In this document: positions 42,632 to 50,807 of the stretch, piece after piece
How the letters are laid out: every line of letters starts with the position of its first letter
Numbering within the stretch: position 1 is the stretch's first letter
Origin: SHVO01 sp041905525
GTDB lineage: Bacteria; Pseudomonadota; Alphaproteobacteria; Rhodospirillales; Rhodospirillaceae
NCBI GenBank assembly: GCA_041905525.1
Contig: JAYRKY010000001.1
Span: 434,001-498,000 of the forward strand
DNA: 64,000 nt
Direction: 5' to 3'
The notes under the pieces: model-generated
Told to the model about the DNA's origin: nothing
The model's input: only the letters and a program-made list of their open reading frames with translations
Databases searched by the model: none
Translations under genes and position numbers: made by a program

Positions 42632-43435
42632 ATGGAGAAATTGCCTGACTATTCGTCGAAGCGCTTTCTAATCGTCGACGACGAACAGTTCATGATCGGG
42701 TTGATCGAACGCATGCTCAGGGAGTGCAAGGCCAGTGTGATCATGAAGGCCAATGACGGCGGGGCTGCCCTGCGCGCGATCAAGGACAATTTCACGCAGG
42801 TGGACTGCATTCTCGCGGACTACAACATGCGGCCGCTGAACGGCTTGCAGTTGCTGCAAGGCGTGCGCATGGGTGTCAATCCGAAAATCCCGCGCGAGCA
42901 AGCCTTTATCATGTTGACCGGGCACGGCGAGACCGATGTGGTCAAGACCGCGATCGCCCTCGACGTGAACGGCTATGTCGTGAAACCGGTGGCACTCGAG
43001 AAGCTGGTCGATACGATCGAGAAGGTCTTGAAGAAGCCGCTGGAGCCCAAAGACCCCGAGTACTACCGCAACGTCAGGGTGCCGAAGGTCTCAAGCATGG
43101 GTGACGAACCGGCTGCGAAGGTCAAATCCTGGACTGTCATGGGGACAAGACCCTTCCGCAGTGAAGCGGACATTAAACGCAAGATTGAAGCGATGAAGAG
43201 CGAAACGGTCAGCATCGCGACGACCGAGGAGGTCAAGATCAAGAACAAGCGCGAATGCGCGATCAACGAGCTACTGGAAGGACAGATCCTGGCGGAGGAT
43301 ATCGAGGCGGAGGAGGGTGTCGTGCTTCTGCGGCGCGGCACCCTACTGTCTAAGACCATGATCTCCCGCTTGCGCGAGCTGGCCGCCGAAACCAACCCTA
43401 ATCAGGCGGTAATGATCGGTGATCTGCACACTTGA
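42632..43435 (+). CDS. Response regulator with HD-GYP-linker-like C-terminus but no output domain
   Basis: The product has 267 residues. The receiver (about 10-130) keeps VDDEQ, D in ILADYNMRPLNG and K in VVKPVALE. Then comes a linker, and residues about 205-265 read INELLEGQILAEDI...VVLLRRGTLLSKTMISRLREL. This is the short module that normally precedes HD-GYP domains, but the HD-GYP domain itself is absent. It may be a truncated c-di-GMP regulator or a stand-alone adaptor. It starts 17 bp after the kinase stop with GAGGAGA upstream, so it is the third gene of the operon. Confidence 0.85.
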   Translation: MEKLPDYSSKRFLIVDDEQFMIGLIERMLRECKASVIMKANDGGAALRAIKDNFTQVDCILADYNMRPLNGLQLLQGVRMGVNPKIPREQAFIMLTGHGETDVVKTAIALDVNGYVVKPVALEKLVDTIEKVLKKPLEPKDPEYYRNVRVPKVSSMGDEPAAKVKSWTVMGTRPFRSEADIKRKIEAMKSETVSIATTEEVKIKNKRECAINELLEGQILAEDIEAEEGVVLLRRGTLLSKTMISRLRELAAETNPNQAVMIGDLHT

Positions 43436-43664
43436 GGGTTAACACACAGCCGCCTGACGAAGGATATCGCCTCCTTCCCCCTCGAAATGGCAATGCACCA
43501 TTCGTGCCCATTTTCGTCCCCTTCGGTACGTTATTTATTCGGTAGAACTTACACCGGTCCAAGAGTTCTCATTTCCACCCCAGTTGGCACCCCCTTTCGC
43601 AAGCCATTGAGATATCTTGGATTGCCCGACACCACTGGAAATGAAGCTGCGAACCTCACCACCG

Positions 43665-44051
43665 ATGGGCACCGACGCTAAAACAGTGACCGTGGATTTC
43701 GTCGCAAGAGGCGAGCACGCGATGGAATACAAAATGGTGCTAGTTGAAGAAGGCCCTTGGAAAGATTCCGTAGAAATGAATTTAGCCCGGATTCAAGACC
43801 GGCTTTACGGCTGCGTAGACGCTGCCCTCGACGGCCAACTCGCCGCGCAGTTTCCCGAGGCCCTCGGAAAAACGGTTGTCATTTCCATCGACTGCTATGA
43901 CGTTCCGGTCGGCGACGTTCGTGAGTTCTTCGAGCGATTCTCGAAGGGTATCTTTCAGACCGAAGATTACGCGGCGGCGCTGAAGGCCTCCCAATTTGTC
44001 ACCGATGTTAGGTTCGAGATCGGTTTCGGCTCCATGCGCCCGTTCCAATGA
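43665..44051 (+). CDS. Uncharacterised small protein (possibly DUF6572-like)
   Basis: The product has 128 residues from the ATG at 43665 (alternatives are ATG 43641 and TTG 43617). It has no membrane segment. The opening VTVDFVARGEHAMEYKMVLV, the W in EEGPWKD, the helix LARIQDRLYGCVDAALDGQL and the strand GKTVVISIDCYDV resemble the general layout of DUF6572-type proteins, but I do not claim membership. Its stop (44049-44051) overlaps the start of the imperfect repeat at 44050. Confidence 0.55.
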   Translation: MGTDAKTVTVDFVARGEHAMEYKMVLVEEGPWKDSVEMNLARIQDRLYGCVDAALDGQLAAQFPEALGKTVVISIDCYDVPVGDVREFFERFSKGIFQTEDYAAALKASQFVTDVRFEIGFGSMRPFQ

Positions 44052-44101
44052 TCTGCGTCCAATGGCAGTTCGCATCTTCATCACCCACGGCACGCCCATT
44101 C
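44050..44101 (+). repeat. Imperfect direct repeat, copy A (attachment-site-like)
   Basis: This 52-base stretch aligns with 44955-44999. Within it, 44076-44096 differs from 44975-44995 at only one of 21 positions and contains GGCACGCC, the core of the tRNA-Arg 3' end. A 9-bp inverted repeat (CATCTTCAT at 44073-44081, ATGAAGATG at 44106-44114) flanks the core, with GTTCGC and GCGAAC further out. This suggests a recombinase binding site. Confidence 0.6.
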
Positions 44102-44210
44102 CGTAATGAAGATGGGCACCGCGAACTTGGTCTTAGGCTGGAAATGGGACGGCAGCGAATTCTGGCGGTCGCGATAAGCTGGCGAAAGCTGGCATGACAG
44201 TAAAGCGAAG

Positions 44211-44933
44211 ATGATCTCTACCAAGTTCGCAAGGTCACTGAATAGAGTACGGTTGGCTCCACCTGTGAGCGACCGCGATATATCTTGGCAGATTAAGGCC
44301 CGACGGTCTTTTCTCGTTGTTCTGATCGTCGCAATGCTCGGTTTGTTAGCATTAACCGGACGACCGGCATGGAGCGAACACCGCCACGTTGGCCTAGGAC
44401 TGGCAATCATTTTTGCCGCCGCTATGTACGGCCAATATTACTGTCATGCCGTCCGCCTAAATGTCCATTTGACGACATTAACCTACATATGCGGCGCTGC
44501 CTTCTTTGTGCACGCGCTATGGAGCGCCGACATCTTGTCGGGAGGTGCTGGGCACCTCCAAATTGCCAGCTTCTTCCTAATGTCGTCGGCGCTCTTCCTC
44601 TTGTTCGTAAGCGCCTATCTCCCGCTGGAAAAGCATGTGGCGTATGGCGCAACGAGCGCCGCCGTGTGGGCGGGTGCTATCCTCGCCTACTGGCTCTACG
44701 CCAAGTCGATGGGTCTGGCAGACCCGCTTACCGAACGAGGCGCAATTCTAATCACCATTGGCTTAGTCTTTGTCAGCGCTGATCAATGGAGTTGGTTCCG
44801 CTTCGTTCTAAATTCGAGGCCAGATCGAGCGGGCTTGGAACGAGCGCAGGTGGCGCACCTCGGCGGCGTTCTGTTATTGCTCATCGCATTGCAAGTTGCC
44901 GACTTGGTGGCTGCAATTTTCTTCGGTTCTTGA
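44211..44933 (+). CDS. Multi-pass membrane protein of unknown function
   Basis: The product has 240 residues. After a basic N-terminal cytosolic part there are about seven hydrophobic segments (for example SFLVVLIVAMLGLLALTG, GLGLAIIFAAAMYGQYYCHA and HLGGVLLLLIALQVADLVAA). No family is recognised. It is the only gene in the 0.85-kb segment bounded by the two imperfect attachment-like repeats, an arrangement like a degraded small island or cassette. Confidence 0.7.
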   Translation: MISTKFARSLNRVRLAPPVSDRDISWQIKARRSFLVVLIVAMLGLLALTGRPAWSEHRHVGLGLAIIFAAAMYGQYYCHAVRLNVHLTTLTYICGAAFFVHALWSADILSGGAGHLQIASFFLMSSALFLLFVSAYLPLEKHVAYGATSAAVWAGAILAYWLYAKSMGLADPLTERGAILITIGLVFVSADQWSWFRFVLNSRPDRAGLERAQVAHLGGVLLLLIALQVADLVAAIFFGS

Positions 44934-44954
44934 GAGTTACGCCGCCCTCAACCG

Positions 44955-44999
44955 GATCTGCCAACGGTTCGCAGCTTCATCACCTACGGCACGCCATTC
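44955..44999 (+). repeat. Imperfect direct repeat, copy B (candidate right end of the accretion zone)
   Basis: It aligns with copy A (20 of 21 in the central part). It also shares 12 perfect bases, GGCACGCCATTC (44988-44999), with 33189-33200, the tRNA-side end of the serine-recombinase element. The chromosome-like gene 45000-45902 ends exactly at the repeat edge. This is the candidate attR where tRNA-Arg would have joined the core chromosome before any integration. Confidence 0.6.
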
Positions 45000-45902
45000 T
45001 CACTTCGTCCAGCGGTTCGCCGCATCGCGCACGCTCTGCTCGGGGTCGTTGCGCAGCTTTTCCAATTGAGTTTCTGAGATACGCCGCTGCAAGGCGGCGG
45101 TGGCGCGTACTTTCGCGCTGGGATCGTTGACGAGACGTTCGAAAGCTTCGTCCGGAAGTCCGTCCGTCCACGCCACGATGTCGCGTACCCTGTCGCTCTT
45201 GTCAGCGGCCAGCTGCGTCAAAATCTCCGGCGGCAGTTTGCGATTGAAGGCGAGGTAAAAGCGCACTTGGTCATCCGGATCCTCGGTCAGCTTGAGCGCG
45301 ATGTCGGCGGCCAGCGTGTCGTTTGACGCCACGGCCATGCGCCAATAGGGATCCGAATGGGCGACAAACTCGGTCAACAGATCGGGCGGGCAAAGCGGAT
45401 TGCTCAGGAACGCATAAGCCTCGCTGCGTTCGGCCGCGCCGGAACGGATCTTCTGGGTCAGCGCCGCGACCTCTACGCTGGTCAGCGCCGGATCGCGTGC
45501 GTGCTGTTCAAGCGCCGTGATGCGCATCCGGGTGACATCCCCTTCCACGATATAAACCGTCGCAGCGGCAAGCAGCACCGGAAGAGCCCAAGCTTTTATA
45601 TCTTTGGCGCCGCGGGCCCGGGCCGCGAGGAATGTGCGGCCGGCATAGGTGGCAAGCAGCAGCAGCACGATCGCCTTCGCCGGGACATAGCCCATGGCGA
45701 TGCTTGCGCCCGTCCATGCGCCGTCGTCCATCATCTGACTGAACGCGATATACCCGGTGATCAGAACCCATCCGCCCGCCGCCAGTCCAAGTACGAGAGG
45801 CAGAGGCGCCCATGGCGGCGTGGTGCGCCAGGGCCGCGTGATTGCGGCGCCGATTCCCAAGACCACGGCGATCCATACCGCCAATATGACAAGAGCCGTC
45901 AT
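45000..45902 (-). CDS. Membrane protein with C-terminal HEAT/LRV-like repeats
   Basis: The product has 300 residues. There are four hydrophobic segments in the first 140 residues (VILAVWIAVVLGIGAAI, LPLVLGLAAGGWVLITGYIA and others). Then about five helical repeats of 24-26 residues follow the pattern LPPEILTQLAADKSDRVRDI and LPDEAFERLVNDPSAKVRAT, typical of leucine-rich-repeat-variant/HEAT units. The repeats probably form a protein-binding solenoid in the cytosol. Its stop lies at the edge of the attachment-like repeat. It diverges from the glycosyltransferase gene. Confidence 0.75.
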   Translation of the reverse strand: MTALVILAVWIAVVLGIGAAITRPWRTTPPWAPLPLVLGLAAGGWVLITGYIAFSQMMDDGAWTGASIAMGYVPAKAIVLLLLATYAGRTFLAARARGAKDIKAWALPVLLAAATVYIVEGDVTRMRITALEQHARDPALTSVEVAALTQKIRSGAAERSEAYAFLSNPLCPPDLLTEFVAHSDPYWRMAVASNDTLAADIALKLTEDPDDQVRFYLAFNRKLPPEILTQLAADKSDRVRDIVAWTDGLPDEAFERLVNDPSAKVRATAALQRRISETQLEKLRNDPEQSVRDAANRWTK

Positions 45903-46009
45903 CGATACATCCAGCGTTGGAACAGGTCTGTGATAGAGGTGCCCAAGATGCTAATGGAACGTCGAAAGTGGTGCCAGGGTGGACGGAACCCGGGCGGTGT
46001 CGGGAGGGC

Positions 46010-47629
46010 GTGTTGACCGCGGGCTACGGGAATCCAGGGAAGCGCCAATCCTGGGCCGACGCCGCGACCGCGTCTGTCTTCGCCATCCTCGCGCTCATCA
46101 TCATCTTCACCTTCCAAGACTACGGCATCTCCTGGGACGAGGAACTGCATGTCCCCTACGGCCACAAGCTACTAGCCTTCTACACCAGCGGCTTTGCGGA
46201 CCGGTCGGCGTTCTCCTTCATCAATCTCTATCAGTACGGCGGGTTCTTCGACTTGGTCAGCGCTCTCGCCGCGCTGATCTCCCCGTTCGGTGAATATGAA
46301 ACACGCCACCTGATCGGGGGTGTTTTCTTTCTCGCCGGGCTTTTTGGCGCGTGGAGATTGGCCACATTGCTGGCCGGTGCGGGGGCGGGCTTCCTCACGG
46401 TCGTGTGTCTTGCCACTACCCCGCTTCTTTACGGCCACAGCTTCATCAATCCCAAGGATGCGCCGCTCGCGTGGTTGGGCGTGTGGGTGGCCTATTACGT
46501 TTGCCGGATTTTGGGCGAGCAAAGTGCGACGTGGCGATCCATCGTCGGGCTGGGCGTCAGCTTGGGCCTCGCCTTGGGGATGCGCATCATCGCTTTCGCT
46601 TTCATCGGCCAGATTGCATCGATCGTTGGCGCGCTCGCCCTAGGCCTCTTGCTGACGCAGCGATTCCCGGAGGCCGCTGCGAAGACGTGGCGCGCGGCGA
46701 AACCCTTCCTGCTGGCACTGCCGATTGCGTTGGTGGTGATGGGCATTGTCTGGCCCTGGTCGGTACAGGCGCCGGGCAATATCCTTTCGGTCTTCACCGA
46801 TTCCGCCAATCTCTATTGGCACCCGGATATGCTGTGGGCGGGGCGGATCATCAATTCCGCGGACCTGCCGGCGAGCTATCTTATCGTGCTTCTCGCGGTG
46901 CAAATGTCCGAGGTTGTGCTGCTCGGCATCCTCTTGGTCACCGCACGCATGCTGATGGGCGCGCGCGCTGGGCGCGCCGCGACGCTCACCGAACCCCGCA
47001 CCCTGCAATATCTTTACCTCGGACTCACGGTTATCGTGCCACTTGGTGCGTTCGCACTGCTGACGCCCAGCACCTACAACGGCGTGCGGCATTTCCTGTT
47101 CGTTGTGCCGCAGCTTGTGATGCTCGCCGCCCTCAGCCTCGCATGGGCGCTGACGGAACTCGCACGGCGGACGCATGCCGTTGCTCTCGTCTTCGCAGGC
47201 GTTCTCGCGCTTGGCCTGATCCATCAGGTCGTCGTGATGGTGCGCGTACATCCCTATCAATATCTCGCGTTCAATAGTCTCACGGGTGGGCTGTCCGGCG
47301 CAGCGGAGCGGTTCGAACTCGATTACTGGGGCGTCACCTATAAAGAAGCGACGGCGGGCCTTGCGGCGTATGTCCTCGACGCGCGGGCCGCGGGACGGAT
47401 TGGACCGGAGAAATCGCTCTTGTTCGTGTGCGGCGCCAATACCTCGGCGGGCTATTATCTCCCCGATACCCTGGACATCACCGACGATCTCACCAAAGCG
47501 GACTTCTATATGGGCGCAGATCCTACCAACCCGCGCTGCCGCGTTCGCCCCGAAGGGCGCGCCATCGTTGAAGTCAAACGCGATGGTGCCGTGCTCAGTT
47601 ACGTCCTCGGCCTCAAGGCGGGCCCATGA
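46010..47629 (+). CDS. GT39-family (PMT-like) membrane glycosyltransferase
   Basis: The product has 539 residues from GTG 46010 (TTG 46013 is equally likely; GGGAGGG at 46002-46008 favours this position over the open frame from 45917). It has about eleven membrane segments. The periplasmic first loop contains ISWDEELH, the D-E pair of GT39/ArnT-like polyprenyl-phosphate sugar transferases. The large C-terminal loop is soluble. Acceptor and sugar are unknown. Its stop overlaps the methyltransferase start (47626-47629). Confidence 0.85.
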   Translation: MLTAGYGNPGKRQSWADAATASVFAILALIIIFTFQDYGISWDEELHVPYGHKLLAFYTSGFADRSAFSFINLYQYGGFFDLVSALAALISPFGEYETRHLIGGVFFLAGLFGAWRLATLLAGAGAGFLTVVCLATTPLLYGHSFINPKDAPLAWLGVWVAYYVCRILGEQSATWRSIVGLGVSLGLALGMRIIAFAFIGQIASIVGALALGLLLTQRFPEAAAKTWRAAKPFLLALPIALVVMGIVWPWSVQAPGNILSVFTDSANLYWHPDMLWAGRIINSADLPASYLIVLLAVQMSEVVLLGILLVTARMLMGARAGRAATLTEPRTLQYLYLGLTVIVPLGAFALLTPSTYNGVRHFLFVVPQLVMLAALSLAWALTELARRTHAVALVFAGVLALGLIHQVVVMVRVHPYQYLAFNSLTGGLSGAAERFELDYWGVTYKEATAGLAAYVLDARAAGRIGPEKSLLFVCGANTSAGYYLPDTLDITDDLTKADFYMGADPTNPRCRVRPEGRAIVEVKRDGAVLSYVLGLKAGP

Positions 47630-48276
47630 GCGCGGCCGACTTCGGCGCAGCACGCAAGCTTTACCAGCATGAGGCGGCCGGGACGCGGGCCTTTGTGTTC
47701 GCGCGGCATATGCTTGCGCCGCTGGCCTCCATCGCGGCGCGCGTGCCCGCCGGCGGCGCGGTGCTCGACGTGGGCTGCGGCCATGGGCTTTTCAGTTTAG
47801 CGCTCGCCGCCGCCGACCCGGGCCGGCGTATTGTCGGGATCGATCCATCGCCAGCGAAGATCTCCGTGGCATTGCGTGCGGGGCGTGGATTTCCCGCCGT
47901 CACCTTTCGCGAAGGACTGGTGCAGGACATCGCTGGCGAATGCTTCGAGACGGTCGTGGTCCTCGATGTCCTTTATCTGTTGCCCGATCCCCTCAAACGA
48001 AGCCTTCTCGCGGCGTGCCGTAAGTTGGTGGCGCCGAACGGCGTGTTCCTCCTCAAGACGAACGATACCCATCCGGCGTGGAAGTATGCGGTCGCGCGCA
48101 CGCAGGAGAGAATCATGACCGGGGTCGGCTTAACGCTCGGTACGGGCGAGCTACACTTCCGGTCTTGTGCGGAGAACGCGGCGCTGTTGCGCGAGGCGGG
48201 CTTCTCGGCCGAGATCCATCATCTCGCGCACTGGACGCCCTATCCTCACACACTGTTTGTGGCGCGCCCGGTTTAA
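47626..48276 (+). CDS. Class I SAM-dependent methyltransferase
   Basis: The product has 216 residues. Motif I, AVLDVGCGHGLFSLAL, the acidic turn GIDPSPAKI and motif IV VVVLDVLYLLPDPLK are all clear. It is translationally coupled to the GT39 gene by ATGA, so a role in modifying a lipid-linked sugar or the same surface product is likely (inference). It overlaps the convergent VTT-family gene by four bases at the stop codons. Confidence 0.87.
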   Translation: MSAADFGAARKLYQHEAAGTRAFVFARHMLAPLASIAARVPAGGAVLDVGCGHGLFSLALAAADPGRRIVGIDPSPAKISVALRAGRGFPAVTFREGLVQDIAGECFETVVVLDVLYLLPDPLKRSLLAACRKLVAPNGVFLLKTNDTHPAWKYAVARTQERIMTGVGLTLGTGELHFRSCAENAALLREAGFSAEIHHLAHWTPYPHTLFVARPV

Positions 48277-48998
48277 GAGCGCCGCAAGCGTTTCACGATC
48301 ACCGGCAGAAGCGCCAAGGCGGCAAGGCCGAGCAGGCCGCCGATGACGGTGGGTTCGCGTGCCGCCGCCAAGGGATCATGCGCGCCCACTTCCAGGGCGT
48401 CGCCAATGCCGGCGCCCAGGGTGGAGTAGACGACGGTCACGGGGATGAGGCCCAACACCGTCGCGGCGATGAAGGTGCGCAGGCGCACGCCGAGAAACGC
48501 CACAGCCAGTGTGACAAGAAAAAAGGGCAGCACCGGCGTCAGGCGCAGGGCGAGAAGATAGCTGAAGGCGTTCGCGTGGAAGCCTGCTTCCAGTTTGCGG
48601 ATGGCAGGCGCGGCCCGTGTCCGCAGGGATTCAGTCAAGATGTAGCGCGCGGCGAGGACGACCACTGTGCCCCCGGCGCTCGCCGAAACCACCACGATGG
48701 CGGCGCCCAGCAACGGACCGAACAGGTAGCCCGAGGCGACGGTAAGCAGGCCCCACCCCGGAATGCTGAGCGCGATGCCCGCAAAGTAGAGGCCGGCGAA
48801 GGCCAGCACCGCGGCCGTGCGATGGGCGGCGACGAACTGTGTCAGCTCGGCGCGATGGGCGGCCAGTGCGTCGAGGCTGACGTAGTCGGTCACGCCTGCC
48901 GCCAGCGAGAGGACCACGACAGCTGGGATAGCGGCCAACAGCGCGAGCCGCGATCGGGACAAACGTTTTGCTTCTGCCGATTGCTCGGACTCGGTCAT
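48273..48998 (-). CDS. VTT/TVP38-family (DedA-like) membrane protein
   Basis: The product has 241 residues from the ATG at 48998 (MTESEQSAEAKRLSRSR); the upstream open frame is not conserved. Six hydrophobic segments include YFAGIALSIPGWGLLTVASG and the conserved GxxVGxxxxY-type region LFGPLLGAAIVVVSASAGGT. The usual polar turn comes before the last pair of helices (LRLTPVLPFFLVTLA). The family is implicated in lipid scrambling or membrane homeostasis. It diverges from the DUF457-like gene. Confidence 0.87.
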   Translation of the reverse strand: MTESEQSAEAKRLSRSRLALLAAIPAVVVLSLAAGVTDYVSLDALAAHRAELTQFVAAHRTAAVLAFAGLYFAGIALSIPGWGLLTVASGYLFGPLLGAAIVVVSASAGGTVVVLAARYILTESLRTRAAPAIRKLEAGFHANAFSYLLALRLTPVLPFFLVTLAVAFLGVRLRTFIAATVLGLIPVTVVYSTLGAGIGDALEVGAHDPLAAAREPTVIGGLLGLAALALLPVIVKRLRRS

Positions 48999-49092
48999 GA
49001 CGGCGACGGGCTTCGCGGGAAAAGAGCGCGGAGTATACACACGCGCCCCCCACGGCTATAGAGTTCAGAGTACTCAGTCTCCTCGAGTTCTC

Positions 49093-50055
49093 ATGGACAA
49101 TCTCGCGCATACGTTGGCGGGCGCCGCGCTCGGCCAGGCCGGCCTCAAGAAAAAGACCGGCCTCGGCATGGCGACGCTGATGATCGCAGCGAACCTGCCG
49201 GACATCGACGGTGTCACGATGTTCATGGAGCGCGGCAGCCTTTATTTCAGGCGCGGGTGGACGCACGGTCCGATCGCACTTGTCCTCCTGCCTCTTCTGC
49301 TGGCCGGCGCGATGGTGGCTTTCGATCGCTGGCAAGAACGCAGGGGCGCGAGGCCGGCGGCGCGGGCCCCGGTAACCTTTCGGGGCCTACTATTGCTGGC
49401 TTACATCGGCGTGCTGTCGCACCCGATCATGGATTTCCTGAACACTTACGGCATCAGGTGCCTGATGCCCTTTTCCGAGCGCTGGTTTTACGGCGACACG
49501 CTTTTCATCATCGATCTCTGGCTATGGGCGGCGCTGGCGATGGGCGTGTGGCTCTCGCGACGCGCCGAGCGCGCCTCCGGCGTCGCATCGCCGCGTCCGG
49601 CGCTTGTCGCGCTTGGAGTAGTCACGGCGTATGTGAGCGCCATGGGCGCGGCCGGGCTATGGGTGGAACGCTACACCGCGCGCGAAGTCGAACGGCAAGG
49701 CTTGGGGACGCCACAGACTGTCGTGGCCAGTCCTGTGCTGGTGAACCCGTTCCGCCGCGATGTGGTTTTCGACCTGGGCGCGCGGTATGGCTTCGGCGCC
49801 TTCCAGTGGAGCCCGGGGCCCGCGCTGACGCTGGATCCCGAACTCGTGCCGACGCATATGGACGATCCGGCGGTGGCCCGCGCGGCCGCGCAGGACATTC
49901 GTATTTCCGACTTTCTCTATTGGTCGCGCCTCCCGTTCGCCGAGGTGACGCGGGACCATGATCGCATCGTGGTGACGGTGGGCGATGCCCGTTACAATCG
50001 GCGTCCGGGTGAGGGGCGTTTTTTGGTACGGACCACGTTGCCAGACGCACCGTGA
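49093..50055 (+). CDS. YdjM/DUF457-type membrane-bound metal-dependent hydrolase
   Basis: The product has 320 residues from the ATG at 49093 (MDNLAHTLAGAALGQAGLKK). Family features are an N-terminal histidine (NLAHT), the aspartates in NLPDIDGVTM, the histidine in RGWTHGPIAL and a second HPIMDFLNTYG, which form the metal site. There are several membrane segments. An extended C-terminal soluble part is present. The enzymatic role is not established in the family. Confidence 0.85.
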   Translation: MDNLAHTLAGAALGQAGLKKKTGLGMATLMIAANLPDIDGVTMFMERGSLYFRRGWTHGPIALVLLPLLLAGAMVAFDRWQERRGARPAARAPVTFRGLLLLAYIGVLSHPIMDFLNTYGIRCLMPFSERWFYGDTLFIIDLWLWAALAMGVWLSRRAERASGVASPRPALVALGVVTAYVSAMGAAGLWVERYTAREVERQGLGTPQTVVASPVLVNPFRRDVVFDLGARYGFGAFQWSPGPALTLDPELVPTHMDDPAVARAAAQDIRISDFLYWSRLPFAEVTRDHDRIVVTVGDARYNRRPGEGRFLVRTTLPDAP

Positions 50056-50098
50056 CTTTTTACGATCCGGCTTCACATTCGCCGCAGGGAGTTTATTG

Positions 50099-50533
50099 AT
50101 GATCCGTTCCGCCTTCGCCGCTCTCGCCATCGCCGCCGCGATTATTCCCGGTGTGGCGCCGGTCGTCCTCGCCGCCGACACGCCCTCGGCTCCAGGCGCG
50201 CAGGTTTACATCATCGCCCCGAAGAATGGCGACACCGTCTCGGCGCCGGTGCGCGTACAGTTCGGCTTGAAGGGCATGGGCGTCGCTCCGGCCGGCACCG
50301 AGGTCGAGGGCACCGGGCACCACCACCTGATCATCGACAAAGAACCGCCGCCGCTGAACGCCTACCTGCCGATCGACGACCCGCAGGTGATGCACTTCGG
50401 CAAGGGCCAGACCGAAGTGGAACTGAAGCTCGCCCCCGGCAAGCACACGCTCCAACTCGTGTTCGCCGACAAAGACCACAAGCCCCATGTGCCGCCCGTC
50501 GTGTCGGAGAAGATCACGATTACGGTGAAGTAG
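50099..50533 (+). CDS. Exported DUF4399-family protein
   Basis: The product has 144 residues from the ATG at 50099, preceded by GCAGGGAG. A signal peptide (MIRSAFAALAIAAAIIPGVA) ends near VLAAD. The mature part has FGLKGMGVAPAG, GHHHLIID, MHFGKGQTEVEL and LVFADKDHKPHVPP, the DUF4399 signature, with several histidines that may bind a metal. It is 43 bp after the DUF457-like gene on the same strand. The 274 bp after it (50534-50807) hold no gene and probably the pilus-cluster promoter. Confidence 0.87.
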   Translation: MIRSAFAALAIAAAIIPGVAPVVLAADTPSAPGAQVYIIAPKNGDTVSAPVRVQFGLKGMGVAPAGTEVEGTGHHHLIIDKEPPPLNAYLPIDDPQVMHFGKGQTEVELKLAPGKHTLQLVFADKDHKPHVPPVVSEKITITVK

Positions 50534-50807
50534 CGACGTCTTGACCTAATAGTAAAGCGCGGGCCGGCACACCCAGTTGCGGCGGAAGACGCGGACAGCG
50601 CAACGGCGACTGCTCAAATATCTAATCATTTCCGCCTTTTATAGGTGAAGGCGGTGGCCGTGGGCGCGCTTGCCAGCCCCTGTGTATGCGTATAGTTTTG
50701 CCGGAGACGGTTTGCGGGAAATCGGGCTGTCTAAGCGTGACGACGTGCGACCTTTTTGGGGGGTGTCGCGGCCGACCTGAGCGGCGCTGCGACCTTGGGC
50801 TTCTATA

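Larger units (their letters stand above)
33198..44999. mobile_element. Putative serine-recombinase element(s) bounded by tRNA-end-like cores
   Basis: The left end is the tRNA-core repeat at 33181-33200, inside the recombinase gene. Candidate right ends are 44050-44101 (copy A) and 44955-44999 (copy B). If copy A is the end, a second small remnant occupies 44102-44999. The element holds recombinase, a Rep_trans-like initiator and two small genes. It would carry the GC-rich EAL/hybrid-kinase/regulator operon as cargo. An alternative is that the Rep module ends near 36.7 kb and the signalling operon is native chromosome. The left boundary is solid; the right one is inferred. Confidence 0.5.

Noticed and set aside
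43487..43681. 64-codon rightward frame before the DUF6572-like gene
   Set aside because: It overlaps the better-supported frame and has no features.
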